Shown here: in pieces, positions 39,723 through 49,048 of the stretch
Numbering within the stretch: the stretch's first letter is position 1
Layout of the letters: the number at the start of each line of letters is the position of its first letter
Origin: an uncultured Acidimicrobiales bacterium
GTDB taxonomy: Bacteria > Actinomycetota > Acidimicrobiia > Acidimicrobiales > SZUA-35
Direction of reading: 5' to 3'
DNA length: 64,000 nt
NCBI GenBank assembly: GCA_937976305.1
Contig: CALJSB010000005.1
Location: 1-64,000, forward strand
The notes under the pieces: generated by a model
The model's input: the letters and a program-made list of their open reading frames with translations, nothing else
The model's database searches: none
What the model was told of the DNA's origin: nothing
Position numbers and translations under genes: made by a program

Positions 39723-41051
39723 TCAACCAACGCAGGCAGTTCCTCGCAACTCGAGCTCGGATGTATCGAGTTCGGATCGGTTGATGCCTTGCAGTTCGAA
39801 TTGTCCGTTGACGATACGGAAGCGCTCGCTGGTATGGAGGAATCGGGCGGGCTCGGTGCCCTGGATGGCTGAAGAAGCCGACATCACGATCTCGGTTTCG
39901 CCGACCACCTGCAGACATCGGTAACCCGACTCGACAATTTGGTCGCCCGATTGGGTCACTTGGCCGGCAACAACCCAACCGCAGCCTGACCGACTGAGGA
40001 CGAGGTCGACATCTCCTGCCCCCGTTGTCATCGTCACAAAGATTTCGTTGAAGCCGTCTGCATCGAGATCGGCGACTCCCAACGTTCCGTCGACGACCGG
40101 AACCGCTTCGCTCAGACCTGATTGATAGGACGCTCCGCTGACGAGATCGGCCCGCACGAAGGTGACGCCATCACGTCGGCGGAAACTGAGAACGTCGCTC
40201 TGACCGTCGAGATCGACATCGACGATTCGGTGTGTGATCAGCTCGCTGTCACCCAAGGTCGCTTCGCCAGCTACACACGCCGCTCGCTCGTTGGGTGGGA
40301 ACACAGCGGGCCAATCCAGCGGGTCAAAAATGACCTCGGGTGTGCAGTCGAAGCGACCCGCCGCTGCCGTGAGCTCGAACCGCGAGCCGTTCCACTCAGC
40401 CTCATGGCGGGTACCACAGTCGGCACTGGCCCGGAATCGGTTCACCACGGTCATATTCCCGAGGTGATCGAGCGTGAGATCGCCCGAGATGTCACCCGCT
40501 TGTTCGATGACTCGTCCGGTCCGGTCATAGAGCTCGACGAGCAGTGGGCTGAGTTGCAACTCGCCATCGAGGAGCGCGACCTCGACCACCCGTGTGCGCC
40601 GAGCCTCACAACTGACAACGCCAACCCGAATCGTGGCCGGAAGATCAACCACCTGCACCGTCTCTGGCGGAGCAACCGAACCGCACAGTTGTTCGCGACG
40701 AGCCTGATCACTCACGAGCACGGCGAGCTCTTCAGCGGACACATCGGTCGTTGAGGGGGCGGCCGCAGTGGTTGTTGTCGCGATCGTGGTGGACGTTGTA
40801 GTTGTGGGCTCATCGAGCCGTTGGACGGTTCCTGCCACGGCAACACCATCAGACGCAGTCGCAACGTTGGCGTCACCGGCCTGACCCTCGCCGAATTGCG
40901 TTACCCACACGGCAAAGAGGCCGATGACCAGCAGCAGGCCGGCGATCGCTGCGACCCACTCCCCAACCGCAGGTCGTTCATCATCAAAGCCGGGGTCGTC
41001 ATCACCGGAATCCTCGGCCCATGGGGGCTTCGATTGTCGGGGCGACGACAC
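39723..41051 (-). CDS. Single-pass membrane protein with extracellular domain
   Basis: A roughly 442-residue protein. One span near residue 35 (WVAAIAGLLLVIGLFAVWV) follows a short acidic cytoplasmic part. Outside lie a Thr-rich linker, a Cys-containing domain, and two FG-GAP/EF-like calcium loops (DVDLDGQSDVLSF and DLDADGFNEIFV). The start is uncertain: GTG 41051 is taken, as residues further upstream are poor. It heads the minus-strand set with the DUF3048 gene and dcd. Confidence 0.75.
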   Translation of the reverse strand: MSSPRQSKPPWAEDSGDDDPGFDDERPAVGEWVAAIAGLLLVIGLFAVWVTQFGEGQAGDANVATASDGVAVAGTVQRLDEPTTTTSTTIATTTTAAAPSTTDVSAEELAVLVSDQARREQLCGSVAPPETVQVVDLPATIRVGVVSCEARRTRVVEVALLDGELQLSPLLVELYDRTGRVIEQAGDISGDLTLDHLGNMTVVNRFRASADCGTRHEAEWNGSRFELTAAAGRFDCTPEVIFDPLDWPAVFPPNERAACVAGEATLGDSELITHRIVDVDLDGQSDVLSFRRRDGVTFVRADLVSGASYQSGLSEAVPVVDGTLGVADLDADGFNEIFVTMTTGAGDVDLVLSRSGCGWVVAGQVTQSGDQIVESGYRCLQVVGETEIVMSASSAIQGTEPARFLHTSERFRIVNGQFELQGINRSELDTSELELRGTACVG

Positions 41052-41162
41052 GGGGAAGATGATGCCAGAAAGCCATCCCGGTTCATACTCGCCCCTCCGA
41101 TCAGATTGGACACTACGACCCAATCTCGCCTCTGCGAGCTACGTACCGCCTACGTTGTGACC

Positions 41163-41723
41163 ATGAGTGACAATCTCCGTTCGTACACGAAAGCTCTTTA
41201 CGCCCTCGACGGCGTCGTTCGCCGCGTCAAAGATGACGCTTGGGACAATCAGTCACCCAACGACGACTGGTCGGCCAAGGAGACCCTCGGGCATGTGATC
41301 TGGGGCGTCCGTCGAATGGCCAACGCCATGCGTGATGAGGGCCCACCGCCCGAACAACCCGAGGCTGAGGTAGCCGGCGAGTCGCCAGCCCTTGCCTGGG
41401 GTGAAGCGCTCGATGATGTGATGGAGGCGCTCGACCAGCGTGGTGCCCTTACCAAGGTCGTGTCGACACCGTTCGGCGAGATGACCGTCGACGATGCGAT
41501 CGGCATTCTGTTTGCCGACCCGCTCACCCACGCCTGGGACATCGCTAAGGCGGCGGGCATCACGCCAGCGCTTCCAGACGATCTCGCCCGAAAGGCGTTC
41601 AACATGCTCAACGCTGCCGGCGACGCGATTCGCGGGCCGGGCATGATGTCAGAAGCGATCGATGTCGAAGAAGCAGCCACTGATGCCGACAAGTTCATCG
41701 CTGTCACCGGACGCAAGCCCTAG
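41163..41723 (+). CDS. DinB-like/TIGR03086 family protein
   Basis: A 186-residue four-helix protein of the mycothiol-dependent maleylpyruvate isomerase/TIGR03086 type. Seen are DDWSAKETLGHVIWGVRRMANAM with the metal-binding His, FGEMTVDDAIGILFADPLTHAWDIAKAAG with the second His, and DDLARKAFNML. Usually a thiol-S-transferase or of unknown role in actinobacteria. Start ATG 41163 (MSDNLRSYTK). Divergent from the membrane protein gene. Confidence 0.82.
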   Translation: MSDNLRSYTKALYALDGVVRRVKDDAWDNQSPNDDWSAKETLGHVIWGVRRMANAMRDEGPPPEQPEAEVAGESPALAWGEALDDVMEALDQRGALTKVVSTPFGEMTVDDAIGILFADPLTHAWDIAKAAGITPALPDDLARKAFNMLNAAGDAIRGPGMMSEAIDVEEAATDADKFIAVTGRKP

Positions 41724-41785
41724 CTTCGCTCCCTCGCCACATGCCTTAGCCACACACGGGGCTCGCCGCTACTGTGGAGGGTCCT

Positions 41786-41856
41786 GCGGGTGTAGTTCAA
41801 TGGTAGAACATCAGCTTCCCAAGCTGAATACGCGAGTTCGATTCTCGTCACCCGCT
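41786..41856 (+). tRNA. tRNA-Gly (CCC)
   Basis: Acceptor GCGGGTG pairs with CACCCGC. The anticodon arm TCAGC-TTCCCAA-GCTGA gives CCC and the T-arm is GCGAG-TTCGATT-CTCGT. Discriminator T is followed by an encoded CCA (41857-41859), unlike the three tRNAs at 15.3-15.7 kb. It marks the left edge of the accessory segment. Confidence 0.95.
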
Positions 41857-41859
41857 CCA

Positions 41860-42199
41860 CACATATTCCCAGGTCGGCGCCTGTCGGACCGAACGCCCTG
41901 AATGATCAGCGCAGATTCGTGCCTAGAACGTGCCTAGACGGCGCTGGTCCGGCTCCAAAGTCGCTCCATGGCGAGACAGGAGCTCAGCATCATCCCTCAG
42001 GATTCCGATCGGTGTTCTGTTGTGAGGTCTGTGTACGGGTCGAGCGGTGACGGGCACCGGTTGCAACTGAGCAGCAGCGCTCCAGCAACCCCTGTGACAG
42101 ACCACTGATTGCGATCAGGAATCGTCATGGGACCACCCACCGCCAACTCAAGAGATCTTGCGAAATGGTCGATCACATCGGTACTTGAAAGAGGCAGTC
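41860..42199. other. Gene-free stretch after tRNA-Gly
   Basis: 340 bases without a supportable gene. The only clear structure is the paired GTGCCTAGA repeat at 41919-41938. No integrase remnant was recognised in any frame. Confidence 0.55.
41919..41938 (+). repeat. Left copy of the GTGCCTAGA repeat pair
   Basis: GTGCCTAGA occurs at 41919-41927 and again at 41930-41938, an 11-bp (one helical turn) spacing, preceded by GATTC. The same arrangement recurs at 45077-45096, so the pair bounds a roughly 3.2 kb segment starting 60 bases past tRNA-Gly. Confidence 0.7.
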
Positions 42200-42628
42200 G
42201 TGAACGTCTTCACCAAATCATGCTTGTTCGGTGCCATTCTCGGAATCACCACCACAGCGTGTTGGGACCCTCCCCTGAGTGAGGACGCCATTCCCTCAGA
42301 ATGCGAAGTTGCCGTGCAGATCGAGGGCAGGATCTTGAGCGACGAGCTATTCACCGTGAGCGAAGGCGAAGTCTTGGCTGTCAACATCGAGGATCAGCCA
42401 CCGAGCGGCTTCGGAGTCGAACGACGAGTCGCCGCCTACCGAATCATCGATGCGTCCCTCGACAACTCGCAGGGCTACCCCGCACTGAGCACGACACCAG
42501 GTCAGTTCAACCAGCAGTACACATCCGAGTTCGGGCAACTGGTCACGATCGCCGTGCCACCAGGCGAATACGAACTGCACCCCGGCGCACTCACCGGCGG
42601 CACCGTCGGGACGTGCGATCAAGCTTGA
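42200..42628 (+). CDS. Small lipoprotein, unknown function
   Basis: A 142-residue protein with a signal peptide and a Cys after LFGAILGITTTA (lipobox-like). GTG 42200 has AGAGG six bases upstream. The mature part is beta-rich and acidic with Cys residues near both ends (SECEVAVQ and GTCDQA), which could form a disulphide. It lies inside the repeat-bounded segment after tRNA-Gly. No family recognised. Confidence 0.65.
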   Translation: MNVFTKSCLFGAILGITTTACWDPPLSEDAIPSECEVAVQIEGRILSDELFTVSEGEVLAVNIEDQPPSGFGVERRVAAYRIIDASLDNSQGYPALSTTPGQFNQQYTSEFGQLVTIAVPPGEYELHPGALTGGTVGTCDQA

Positions 42629-42850
42629 TGGTCTGCGACAGGCAGTCTCAACTCGCCATCCCGGTCCGATAATCGGCTCCTGGCGCTTCGATTGGGGGGT
42701 ACGTGCCGGTCGCTTGGCCCGAGACACCGCCCAAGTAGTCGCCTTGCCAACCTTGGCGTCCGCATACTCCCAGGTCAGAGCGGACAGATTCTCACCCAGT
42801 TGGTGCGAACGCCTCTGTCACAGCGGGACGAACGGTGACACGATCGCAGC

Positions 42851-43698
42851 ATGAGTGAGGGTCTCGAGCAGGCAGTAGATCGCTTCTTTCGACTGACTTC
42901 GGACAAGGGGATCGAGCGAATGCGCTGCGAGACCTCGGCCCGGCCGACTATCCCTACCCACAACCGCTCATGCCCATCGCCAACGCTGGCCTCGGGTTCC
43001 TCGTCATCGATCTCACCAGCGATGACCTCGTGCCAGCCGGCATGATCCATGAAGTGTGGGTGGACGAAGGCGTTTTCAAGCCCGTGGCCATGAATGTTGC
43101 TGGGATCTTCGAAGCAAGTTCAGATGCCATCGAGTCGGGATCTCCCGACGACCCGTACGCACCCATCGACTTCGACACACACCTTGTGCTCGATGGGGCA
43201 AGCAGCCATCAAGTCAAGAGGCTGCGTGGCCCCGGGGCGATCAGCGAATGGCCAAAACGATGGTTGGAGGCGCAAGGAATTTCAGACGACCAGTTCGCGC
43301 TGCGCGGCGCTACCCACACAATCGCCGAGTTCGTCGAAGCCCGTCGCTATGGACCGGTCACCGGCACAGTCATCGCCAAAGGCGGCATCGGACATTGGAT
43401 GGTCGGCGTCGGATCCCGAATGGAGATCCGAGATGAGAGCGGATCCATGGAGGTCACAATCCCACCGACGGTTCTCGAACCAGGCCGGGGTTCAACCGCG
43501 TACTTCGAGTATGACGTCACCGCGACCGCATGGACCGGGCCCGAACCCTCGATACGAGAACTCGATCAAGCTGGGTGTGACGTGACCAAGCTCGCCCTCC
43601 AGGGTCGCTTCGACGAACTACGTAACCTGATTCCGAATCCTCGGCCCTACATCGAAGGCGCACAACCCATCACGGTCACCGCCAAGCGGCCCATCTGA
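42851..43698 (+). pseudogene. Frameshifted gene of unknown function
   Basis: The frame from ATG 42851 gives MSEGLEQAVDRFFRLTSDKG then IERMR, and then degenerates into low-quality sequence. The +1-offset frame from about 42920 gives ALRDLGPADYPYPQPLMPIAN and continues cleanly to 43698. Joining them near 42920 gives one natural protein of about 280 residues, so a frameshift (or a sequencing error) is likely. An in-frame ATG at 42970 could give a 242-residue product but has no ribosome site. The downstream part includes GRFDELRNLIPNPRPYIEGA. Confidence 0.6.
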
Positions 43699-43856
43699 CC
43701 GAAGGACGGCGCCTCCAGGTACGTCACTCATCGCATGCGTTGCGCCTCGCATTGCTCGAGAGTGGGCGGGGTGCCCCACTGGAACTTGGACTACAGACGT
43801 GTAATTCCAAGTTTCACGCGCGAGACTTGGCAAGTGGCAGCAGGAATCCAAGTCCC

Positions 43857-45041
43857 ATGAAGTCGCTTGCCAACTCGCCAATCGGAGACGTGGTCAGCAT
43901 CGCTGGTCATGACGCGCGATTCGGCGAGGACTACGAAGTAGAAGCCTTCTTGCCACATGACCTACCCACGAAAGTCGATCTTCCAGGCTCTGCGTGGATG
44001 GCGATGAGCCAAGCTGCTGCCGATCTTGGACGCTTGGATGCAGCAGCCCAGCTGATCCCCAACCCGCAACTCGTAGCGCGAGTCGCAACTCGCCGCGAGG
44101 CGATAGGCACCTCGGCACTAGAAGGAACGTTCGCTGATCTTCCTGAACTCTTCGCAGCAGAGACTCAGCCTGACCATGACGTAGGTGGTCAGATACCTCC
44201 CAACGTCCGCGAGGTAATGAACTACACCAGAGCAGCGGACAGTGCCTTCGACTGGATCGCTGACCGGCCGATCACGCTCGGCTTGTTGAGCTCTCTCCAG
44301 GCACAAATCGTCCGAGGCACACCGACTGACGGGCCCGAGGCCGGATCACTTCGAACAACCCAAGTCTTCATCGGCGCCAAACACAAGAGAGTTGCCGAGG
44401 CACGATTCGTCCCGCCGCCACCGGGCGACAGCTTGCGAGCGATGTGCGAGCGATGGATCAGCTGGCTCACCGGTCCAGAACCGCAACGACACATACAGCT
44501 CGTCGCTCGTCTTGCGATGGCGCACTACCAGTTCGAAACACTGCACCCCTTCACTGATGGCAACGGTCGACTAGGACGGCTCGTCGCCGTACTCCAGATT
44601 CTTCGAGAGGACGCCCTGCGGTCTCCTGTACTTGCCGTCTCGCCTTGGCTTGAAGAGCGGGCCGACGAGTACCGGGACCACTTGTTTGCCGTCAGCCAGT
44701 CGGGTGACTGGGCACCGTGGATCGAGTTTTTCGCGGAAGCGATCTCCACCGAGGCCAGCACGGGACACGACCGAATCATGCGGTTGCTGTCACTACGAGA
44801 AGAGTTCGGTGACGCCGTTCGCACTGCTCGCCCCCGCGCTCGGATAGCCGTTGACATCGCCGAACAACTCATCGCCTACCCGATTCTCACCGTCGCAGAC
44901 GCTCACAGACGGCACGGCCGCTCCAACCAGGCAAACCGAGACGCGATCAAGGTACTGGTCGATCTCGGTCTGCTCGAACCCTACGGCGAGGATCGATACG
45001 ACCGGATGTATTGGAGCCCAAGGGTCTTCCAAGTCATTTGA
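43857..45041 (+). CDS. Fic-family AMPylase-like protein
   Basis: A 394-residue Fic protein with the full catalytic motif HPFTDGNGRLGR (His about residue 230). An N-terminal inhibitory motif TSALEG (Thr 85 to Glu 89) makes it a class II, self-inhibited Fic. The N-terminal DUF4172-like part and a C-terminal winged-helix-like part (YPILTVADAHRRHGRSNQANRDAIKVLVDLGLLEP) fit the usual layout. It transfers AMP to target proteins (family knowledge); the target is unknown. ATG 43857 is chosen. No separate antitoxin is adjacent. Confidence 0.88.
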   Translation: MKSLANSPIGDVVSIAGHDARFGEDYEVEAFLPHDLPTKVDLPGSAWMAMSQAAADLGRLDAAAQLIPNPQLVARVATRREAIGTSALEGTFADLPELFAAETQPDHDVGGQIPPNVREVMNYTRAADSAFDWIADRPITLGLLSSLQAQIVRGTPTDGPEAGSLRTTQVFIGAKHKRVAEARFVPPPPGDSLRAMCERWISWLTGPEPQRHIQLVARLAMAHYQFETLHPFTDGNGRLGRLVAVLQILREDALRSPVLAVSPWLEERADEYRDHLFAVSQSGDWAPWIEFFAEAISTEASTGHDRIMRLLSLREEFGDAVRTARPRARIAVDIAEQLIAYPILTVADAHRRHGRSNQANRDAIKVLVDLGLLEPYGEDRYDRMYWSPRVFQVI

Positions 45042-45076
45042 CCAGAGAACTGCTGCGAGAGATCCCAGACGATTCC

Positions 45077-45166
45077 GTGCCCAGAACGTGCCTAGAAGCA
45101 CGCGAAACAGGGGGTGAATCAGGATAGGCACCCGGCGTGCCTAGAAAGTCGGCGATCTCTAGGCAC
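45077..45166. repeat. Right cluster of GTGCCTAGA repeats in both orientations
   Basis: GTGCCCAGA (45077-45085) and GTGCCTAGA (45088-45096) repeat the left-hand pair with the same 11-bp spacing. Then come TAGGCAC (45125-45131) inverted against GTGCCTAGA (45137-45145), and TCTAGGCAC (45158-45166), a perfect 9-bp inverse of the preceding copy. The clustering looks like recombinase or regulator binding sites. Confidence 0.7.
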
Positions 45167-45284
45167 ATGGCAAGCAGCAGACCCCGGTTCGAGCGACGGG
45201 GTCGAACAACCGGGTCGGACGGCATTGTGGGCCTAGTGCTGTGCCCCTGCGTACGCACATGGCCAACCGAGTTACATTGTTGAG

Positions 45285-45482
45285 ATGGGAAGTGCAGCCG
45301 AGCCTTCACGCAGCGACTATCTCCGTGACTCTGCGCTGAAGCACGCCCAAGAGGTCGCAGGCCTCACCGACGAGCGCATGGCTGAAGTCGACGAACGATT
45401 CGACGAGCTAGCCGATGCCCGGAACGACGCTACGCAGGCTCAACACCCTCGATATCCAATTCGTCGTCGTCGCAATGCGTGA
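45285..45482 (+). CDS. Small hypothetical protein (uncertain)
   Basis: A 65-residue reading frame, MGSAAEPSRSDYLRDSALKH onward, with an acidic helical middle (LTDERMAEVDERFDELADARND). No ribosome site is evident, and the 3' end overlaps the opposite-strand gene. It may be a small accessory protein or chance. Confidence 0.3.
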   Translation: MGSAAEPSRSDYLRDSALKHAQEVAGLTDERMAEVDERFDELADARNDATQAQHPRYPIRRRRNA

Positions 45483-45843
45483 AGATGATCAGCGAGGGTC
45501 GTTCTGTCCCCGAGGGGTCCCGGCTCGAAGGTAGCCACAACGCGTGAGACGGTTCGGGTACCGACTTCGATCGCAGAATGATCGATCCTGCAGGTGGCCA
45601 GGCCTCGGAGGCGAAGAAGTCTTGCAGGTCGGCACCAAGTGACGCTCCGAGACTGTGTGCATCCAAGTCATCGAGCGCAGAGTTCTTGACCCTTACCGCC
45701 GTCGGCGGACCGCCTAGGACCATGTCGTGTTCCCGATTCGCGACGGCGGATCGAGCTACATCCCAGCCAAGTTCTGTCCGTGGTGTGGCAATCGTCTGGG
45801 CGACCACAACTAGGCCGCTGCCCGGTGTCGGGCTCGGTGGCAT
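45430..45843 (-). CDS. Hypothetical protein
   Basis: A 137-residue protein, not recognised. It contains VVVAQTIATPRTELGWDVARS, a segment LDDLDAHSLGASLGADLQDFF and ends with IIFTHCDDDELDIEGVEPA. Its start overlaps the end of the DUF222/HNH gene by about 34 bases. Coding quality is fair but no family match can be made. Confidence 0.45.
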   Translation of the reverse strand: MPPSPTPGSGLVVVAQTIATPRTELGWDVARSAVANREHDMVLGGPPTAVRVKNSALDDLDAHSLGASLGADLQDFFASEAWPPAGSIILRSKSVPEPSHALWLPSSRDPSGTERPSLIIFTHCDDDELDIEGVEPA

Positions 45844-46964
45844 GGCGCACAACGCAGCTCGAGTTCGGTGGTAATCGTGTGGCCGGTCTGCTCATAGGGC
45901 GGGTTGTGGTCGAACTCGATCAGGCTGGTTGATTGGCACTCGACACACTCGTGGTTGAACGTCTCCGCCACGACTCGCTTCTGCCGAGTCGTCGGATGGC
46001 GCCGCCGCGCTGATGCGTTGACCGGGCGCTGCTGCGCATCGTGCAGCAGCAACCGAATGAATGCCCCGTCGAGTTGGCGAGCAACGGCACTGGTCGTGAG
46101 TGGTGTGCCATCGTCGAAGGTGTTGCCATCCCCACGAACGTGGATGACGACCTCGGTGGTTATCTTCGCCCCCGACCCGCAGAACAATGCAACAAACGCA
46201 TCGGCTCGCTGCTGAGCAAGCGAGGGCAAGCTGCATTCGCCGCCCGCTGGCCGCTGGCGTTCGACCTCTCGAAGCAGGCGGCGAACATCGCCATCCGACG
46301 ATCCGCCCGCGGGCGGATTTTGGCCACGTTCCGTGGTGGCAGCGCCAGAATCAGTCACTATGCGTTGATCAGATGCGTCCGCGGGCGGATCCTCCGCATC
46401 AACAGGGGTGCGAGCAATCTGGCTGACGAGCTCCTCGACGGCGGCCACGACCGGCTTCGCTGATGCCGGCGGAAGCACAACGCGAATCACAACCATGCCA
46501 TCGCCGTCGGTGTAGCTGCTGAAGCTCCGCCCCTCGTGGAGTCGTTGGTCTCGCTCTTGGTCGCTCTCCTCACCGTCGGCAAGCAGCCGGGCGATCGCCG
46601 CGGTGAGCCGATTGGCCGACCGCTCACGGGCCAGCGTCAAGAGACGCTCCTCGGTGTGAGGTTCGGCCCAGCGAGTCACAATCCGCACCTTGGCGTAAGA
46701 AAGCTCGTTGGCCGCAAAGGCAGCGTCGATCAGCGGCAACTCACGAAGACAATGGCCAATGCGGATCCACTCCCTCGCCGTAGACGTGTGCATCTGCAGC
46801 CGACGAGCAATCCCCATTGCCCCGTTGGGCAGACCCTGATGAAACCACTCGAGCTCATCGTCATATCGAGCGGCGAGATGGACCGCTTGGTAGTGGCACG
46901 AGTTGAGCTCAGACCCGAGCGCTTCGAGGGCGTCGACCGCACTCGCACGTGGCGTGACGTTCAT
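45810..46964 (-). CDS. DUF222 domain-containing HNH endonuclease
   Basis: A 384-residue protein with an N-terminal DUF222 helical domain (ARRLQMHTSTAREWIRIG, LSYAKVRIVTRWA) and a C-terminal HNH motif (CVECQSTSLIEFDHNPPYEQTGH and LRCAPCHRARH). The linker carries a duplicated Pro/Ala/Ser-Asp block encoded by GC-rich repeats (GGCGGA words near 46310 and 46390). Such 13E12-type genes are numerous and often mobile in actinobacteria. Start ATG 46964. Confidence 0.85.
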   Translation of the reverse strand: MNVTPRASAVDALEALGSELNSCHYQAVHLAARYDDELEWFHQGLPNGAMGIARRLQMHTSTAREWIRIGHCLRELPLIDAAFAANELSYAKVRIVTRWAEPHTEERLLTLARERSANRLTAAIARLLADGEESDQERDQRLHEGRSFSSYTDGDGMVVIRVVLPPASAKPVVAAVEELVSQIARTPVDAEDPPADASDQRIVTDSGAATTERGQNPPAGGSSDGDVRRLLREVERQRPAGGECSLPSLAQQRADAFVALFCGSGAKITTEVVIHVRGDGNTFDDGTPLTTSAVARQLDGAFIRLLLHDAQQRPVNASARRRHPTTRQKRVVAETFNHECVECQSTSLIEFDHNPPYEQTGHTITTELELRCAPCHRARHRAAA

Positions 46965-47167
46965 GGCAGTTCCTCCGCATTGCAGCCCCGGCGAACCGGG
47001 GAAAACTGATTGAGCGGACGGCCAGAACGTCGGGTGAGGCTGTCGAACACCACCGCCACAACAGAGGTGTGAGCGGTAGCAATCACACTAGTGATGAGGT
47101 GTGACACTGAAGCGAGCACCGCGGCGGCCTCCTCAAGGACTCGATCAAAGGCGTCGACGATCAGACC

Positions 47168-47992
47168 ATGATCCGCAATGCCTGGGTGACGTTCAATGGC
47201 CTCGTGCTGCTGTTCGGTCTGCACACCTTTTTGGTTCGCGGCCTCCTGAATGGTCGAATGAGTCCGCGGCTGTGGTTCATCAGCTCACTGCTGATCGCAC
47301 TGCCAGCCGCAGCCCTCTTCGTGTGGCATCGCGGTGTTCATCGTACCGCTGACATGATCGGCGGTCTGCTTGGTGCTGGCACCCTTCTGCTCGGATTCGA
47401 CTATCCAGTCGTCGGACTTCGAGTGGTGCTGTGGGGTCAGGCACTGACCGCCGTCGTTCTGCTTTTGGAAACCCAAGGCATCAAGCCGACGAAACCCACG
47501 GCAGCAGCCACACAACCAACGATTCTTGGAGCAGCGACGCCGCAACCTACGGCTGCATCTGAGATCCGCTCGTCGTCGGCATACCGGTGCTGGCAAGTCT
47601 TGACGCTCGTGCCTCTGATGTTCGCCCTGCTCATCGCGGGGGCAGCTGGGCTCATCTTGCTTGTGGCATTCACGCAGGAGTCTGATCAGTTCGATGAATG
47701 GGGTGGACTCGGCCTGTTGTACGCGATCGCGTTCGGAGTGATTGCCATCATCGTCATTGTCGTCGGGCTCGTCCTTGTGTTGCTTGCGAAGCGGCACCCG
47801 AAGGTCGGTGTCGGGCTCAGCCTCGTGTTGCCACTCGCTGCGCTGGTGGTGTTGATCGGCGTGCCACTCGGCCGCTTGGGATTCGTTCTCGGCCTGTGGG
47901 CGCTTGCCTACGCCATCAGCGGCGTCGGTGTCCTCATCGATCAAGGCCAACGCAAACAGCTCGTCTCGCCAACACCAGCGCCCACTCACTAA
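47168..47992 (+). CDS. Multipass membrane protein, unknown
   Basis: A 274-residue protein with about seven hydrophobic spans: two or three near the N-terminus, a Pro/Ala/Thr-rich loop around residues 105-135, then four (LVPLMFALLIAGAAGLILLVAF and GLLYAIAFGVIAIIVIVVGLVLVLLA among them). No catalytic residues stand out. It has no obvious operon partner. Function unknown. Confidence 0.75.
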   Translation: MIRNAWVTFNGLVLLFGLHTFLVRGLLNGRMSPRLWFISSLLIALPAAALFVWHRGVHRTADMIGGLLGAGTLLLGFDYPVVGLRVVLWGQALTAVVLLLETQGIKPTKPTAAATQPTILGAATPQPTAASEIRSSSAYRCWQVLTLVPLMFALLIAGAAGLILLVAFTQESDQFDEWGGLGLLYAIAFGVIAIIVIVVGLVLVLLAKRHPKVGVGLSLVLPLAALVVLIGVPLGRLGFVLGLWALAYAISGVGVLIDQGQRKQLVSPTPAPTH

Positions 47993-48082
47993 GCGTCGCC
48001 ACCACGATCACCCCACGGGGTGACGCCGCAATGCCACCGGTGGGTGACGACAGATCACACCGCTGTCTTCACACTGAGACGC

Positions 48083-49048
48083 ATGACATCGACGCTGATC
48101 TCGACGCCGAACTCCTCGCCCATTGCTCCTTCCACCTCGCTCGCAGCAGTCCTCGACGACCTCCGCCCACAACGGCCGGCATCCCGACTGCTGGGCCGTC
48201 ATGGATTGTTCTGGCTTGCCTCGACGGTGTTCCACACCATCGTGTTCTTCATCTCGGACACGCCGTGGGTTGGGTCAGTCTCATGGCGCAAACCGATCGT
48301 GTTCTCCATCTCGTTCGCTCTGGTGTTTTGGGCGTTCGGGTGGGTACTCGATCGCCTCCCTGATCGTCCAAAAATGGCTGGCCGACTGGCCAAGACCTTT
48401 GCCTGGTCGTCAGCCTTCGAGATGGTGCTGATCATCGGGCAGGTATGGCGGGGCCGTCCCTCACACTTCGCAGACAGCGGCGCAGACGGCGTCGTGTTTT
48501 CGCTCATGGGAGCGACGGTTGTTGTGATCTCGGTCTGCATCATCGTGCTGTTCGTCTGGTCCATCCGTCGAGCCCGCACCTCGAACGTCGAACGGCTCGT
48601 CATCATCGCCGGTATCGCAATGATCATCACCGGACTGGGTGTCGGGCAGTGGCTCGTCGAGCTCGGCAACGACTATGTGACACGAAACGGCATCGTCCCC
48701 GAGACAGTGATCGCCGGCGAAGCAGGCGTGGCGAAGTTCCCTCATGCCGTTGCCTTTCACGGAATTCAGGTGTTCATGATCGCCGCTGCGCTCCTCCGTC
48801 AGGTCGGGGCGAGCGTTCGCCGAGCGACCACCACAATGGCGGTGATCGTCACGGCCTATGCGGGGGTACTCGTCTTCTCGATCACCCAGGCGTACGGGGG
48901 CCGAGCCCCCCTCAACCTCGAAATGGTCTCTGGTGGGCTCCTCATTGCGAGCGTGCTCACGATCGTGGCCTCGTTCGCATCGATGTTTGCGAAGCGAGTT
49001 CCCTCGTCGAGCAACCCGGCACCGACCGGCACTACGTTCCAGGCGTGA
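48083..49048 (+). CDS. Multipass membrane protein upstream of a two-component system
   Basis: A 321-residue protein with about seven or eight spans (GLFWLASTVFHTIVFFIS, RKPIVFSISFALVFWAFGWVL, GATVVVISVCIIVLFVW and others). ATG 48083 has GAGAC upstream. The stop overlaps the kinase start by GTGA, so it is coupled to the two-component genes and may be a sensor or target. Family not identified. Confidence 0.78.
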   Translation: MTSTLISTPNSSPIAPSTSLAAVLDDLRPQRPASRLLGRHGLFWLASTVFHTIVFFISDTPWVGSVSWRKPIVFSISFALVFWAFGWVLDRLPDRPKMAGRLAKTFAWSSAFEMVLIIGQVWRGRPSHFADSGADGVVFSLMGATVVVISVCIIVLFVWSIRRARTSNVERLVIIAGIAMIITGLGVGQWLVELGNDYVTRNGIVPETVIAGEAGVAKFPHAVAFHGIQVFMIAAALLRQVGASVRRATTTMAVIVTAYAGVLVFSITQAYGGRAPLNLEMVSGGLLIASVLTIVASFASMFAKRVPSSSNPAPTGTTFQA

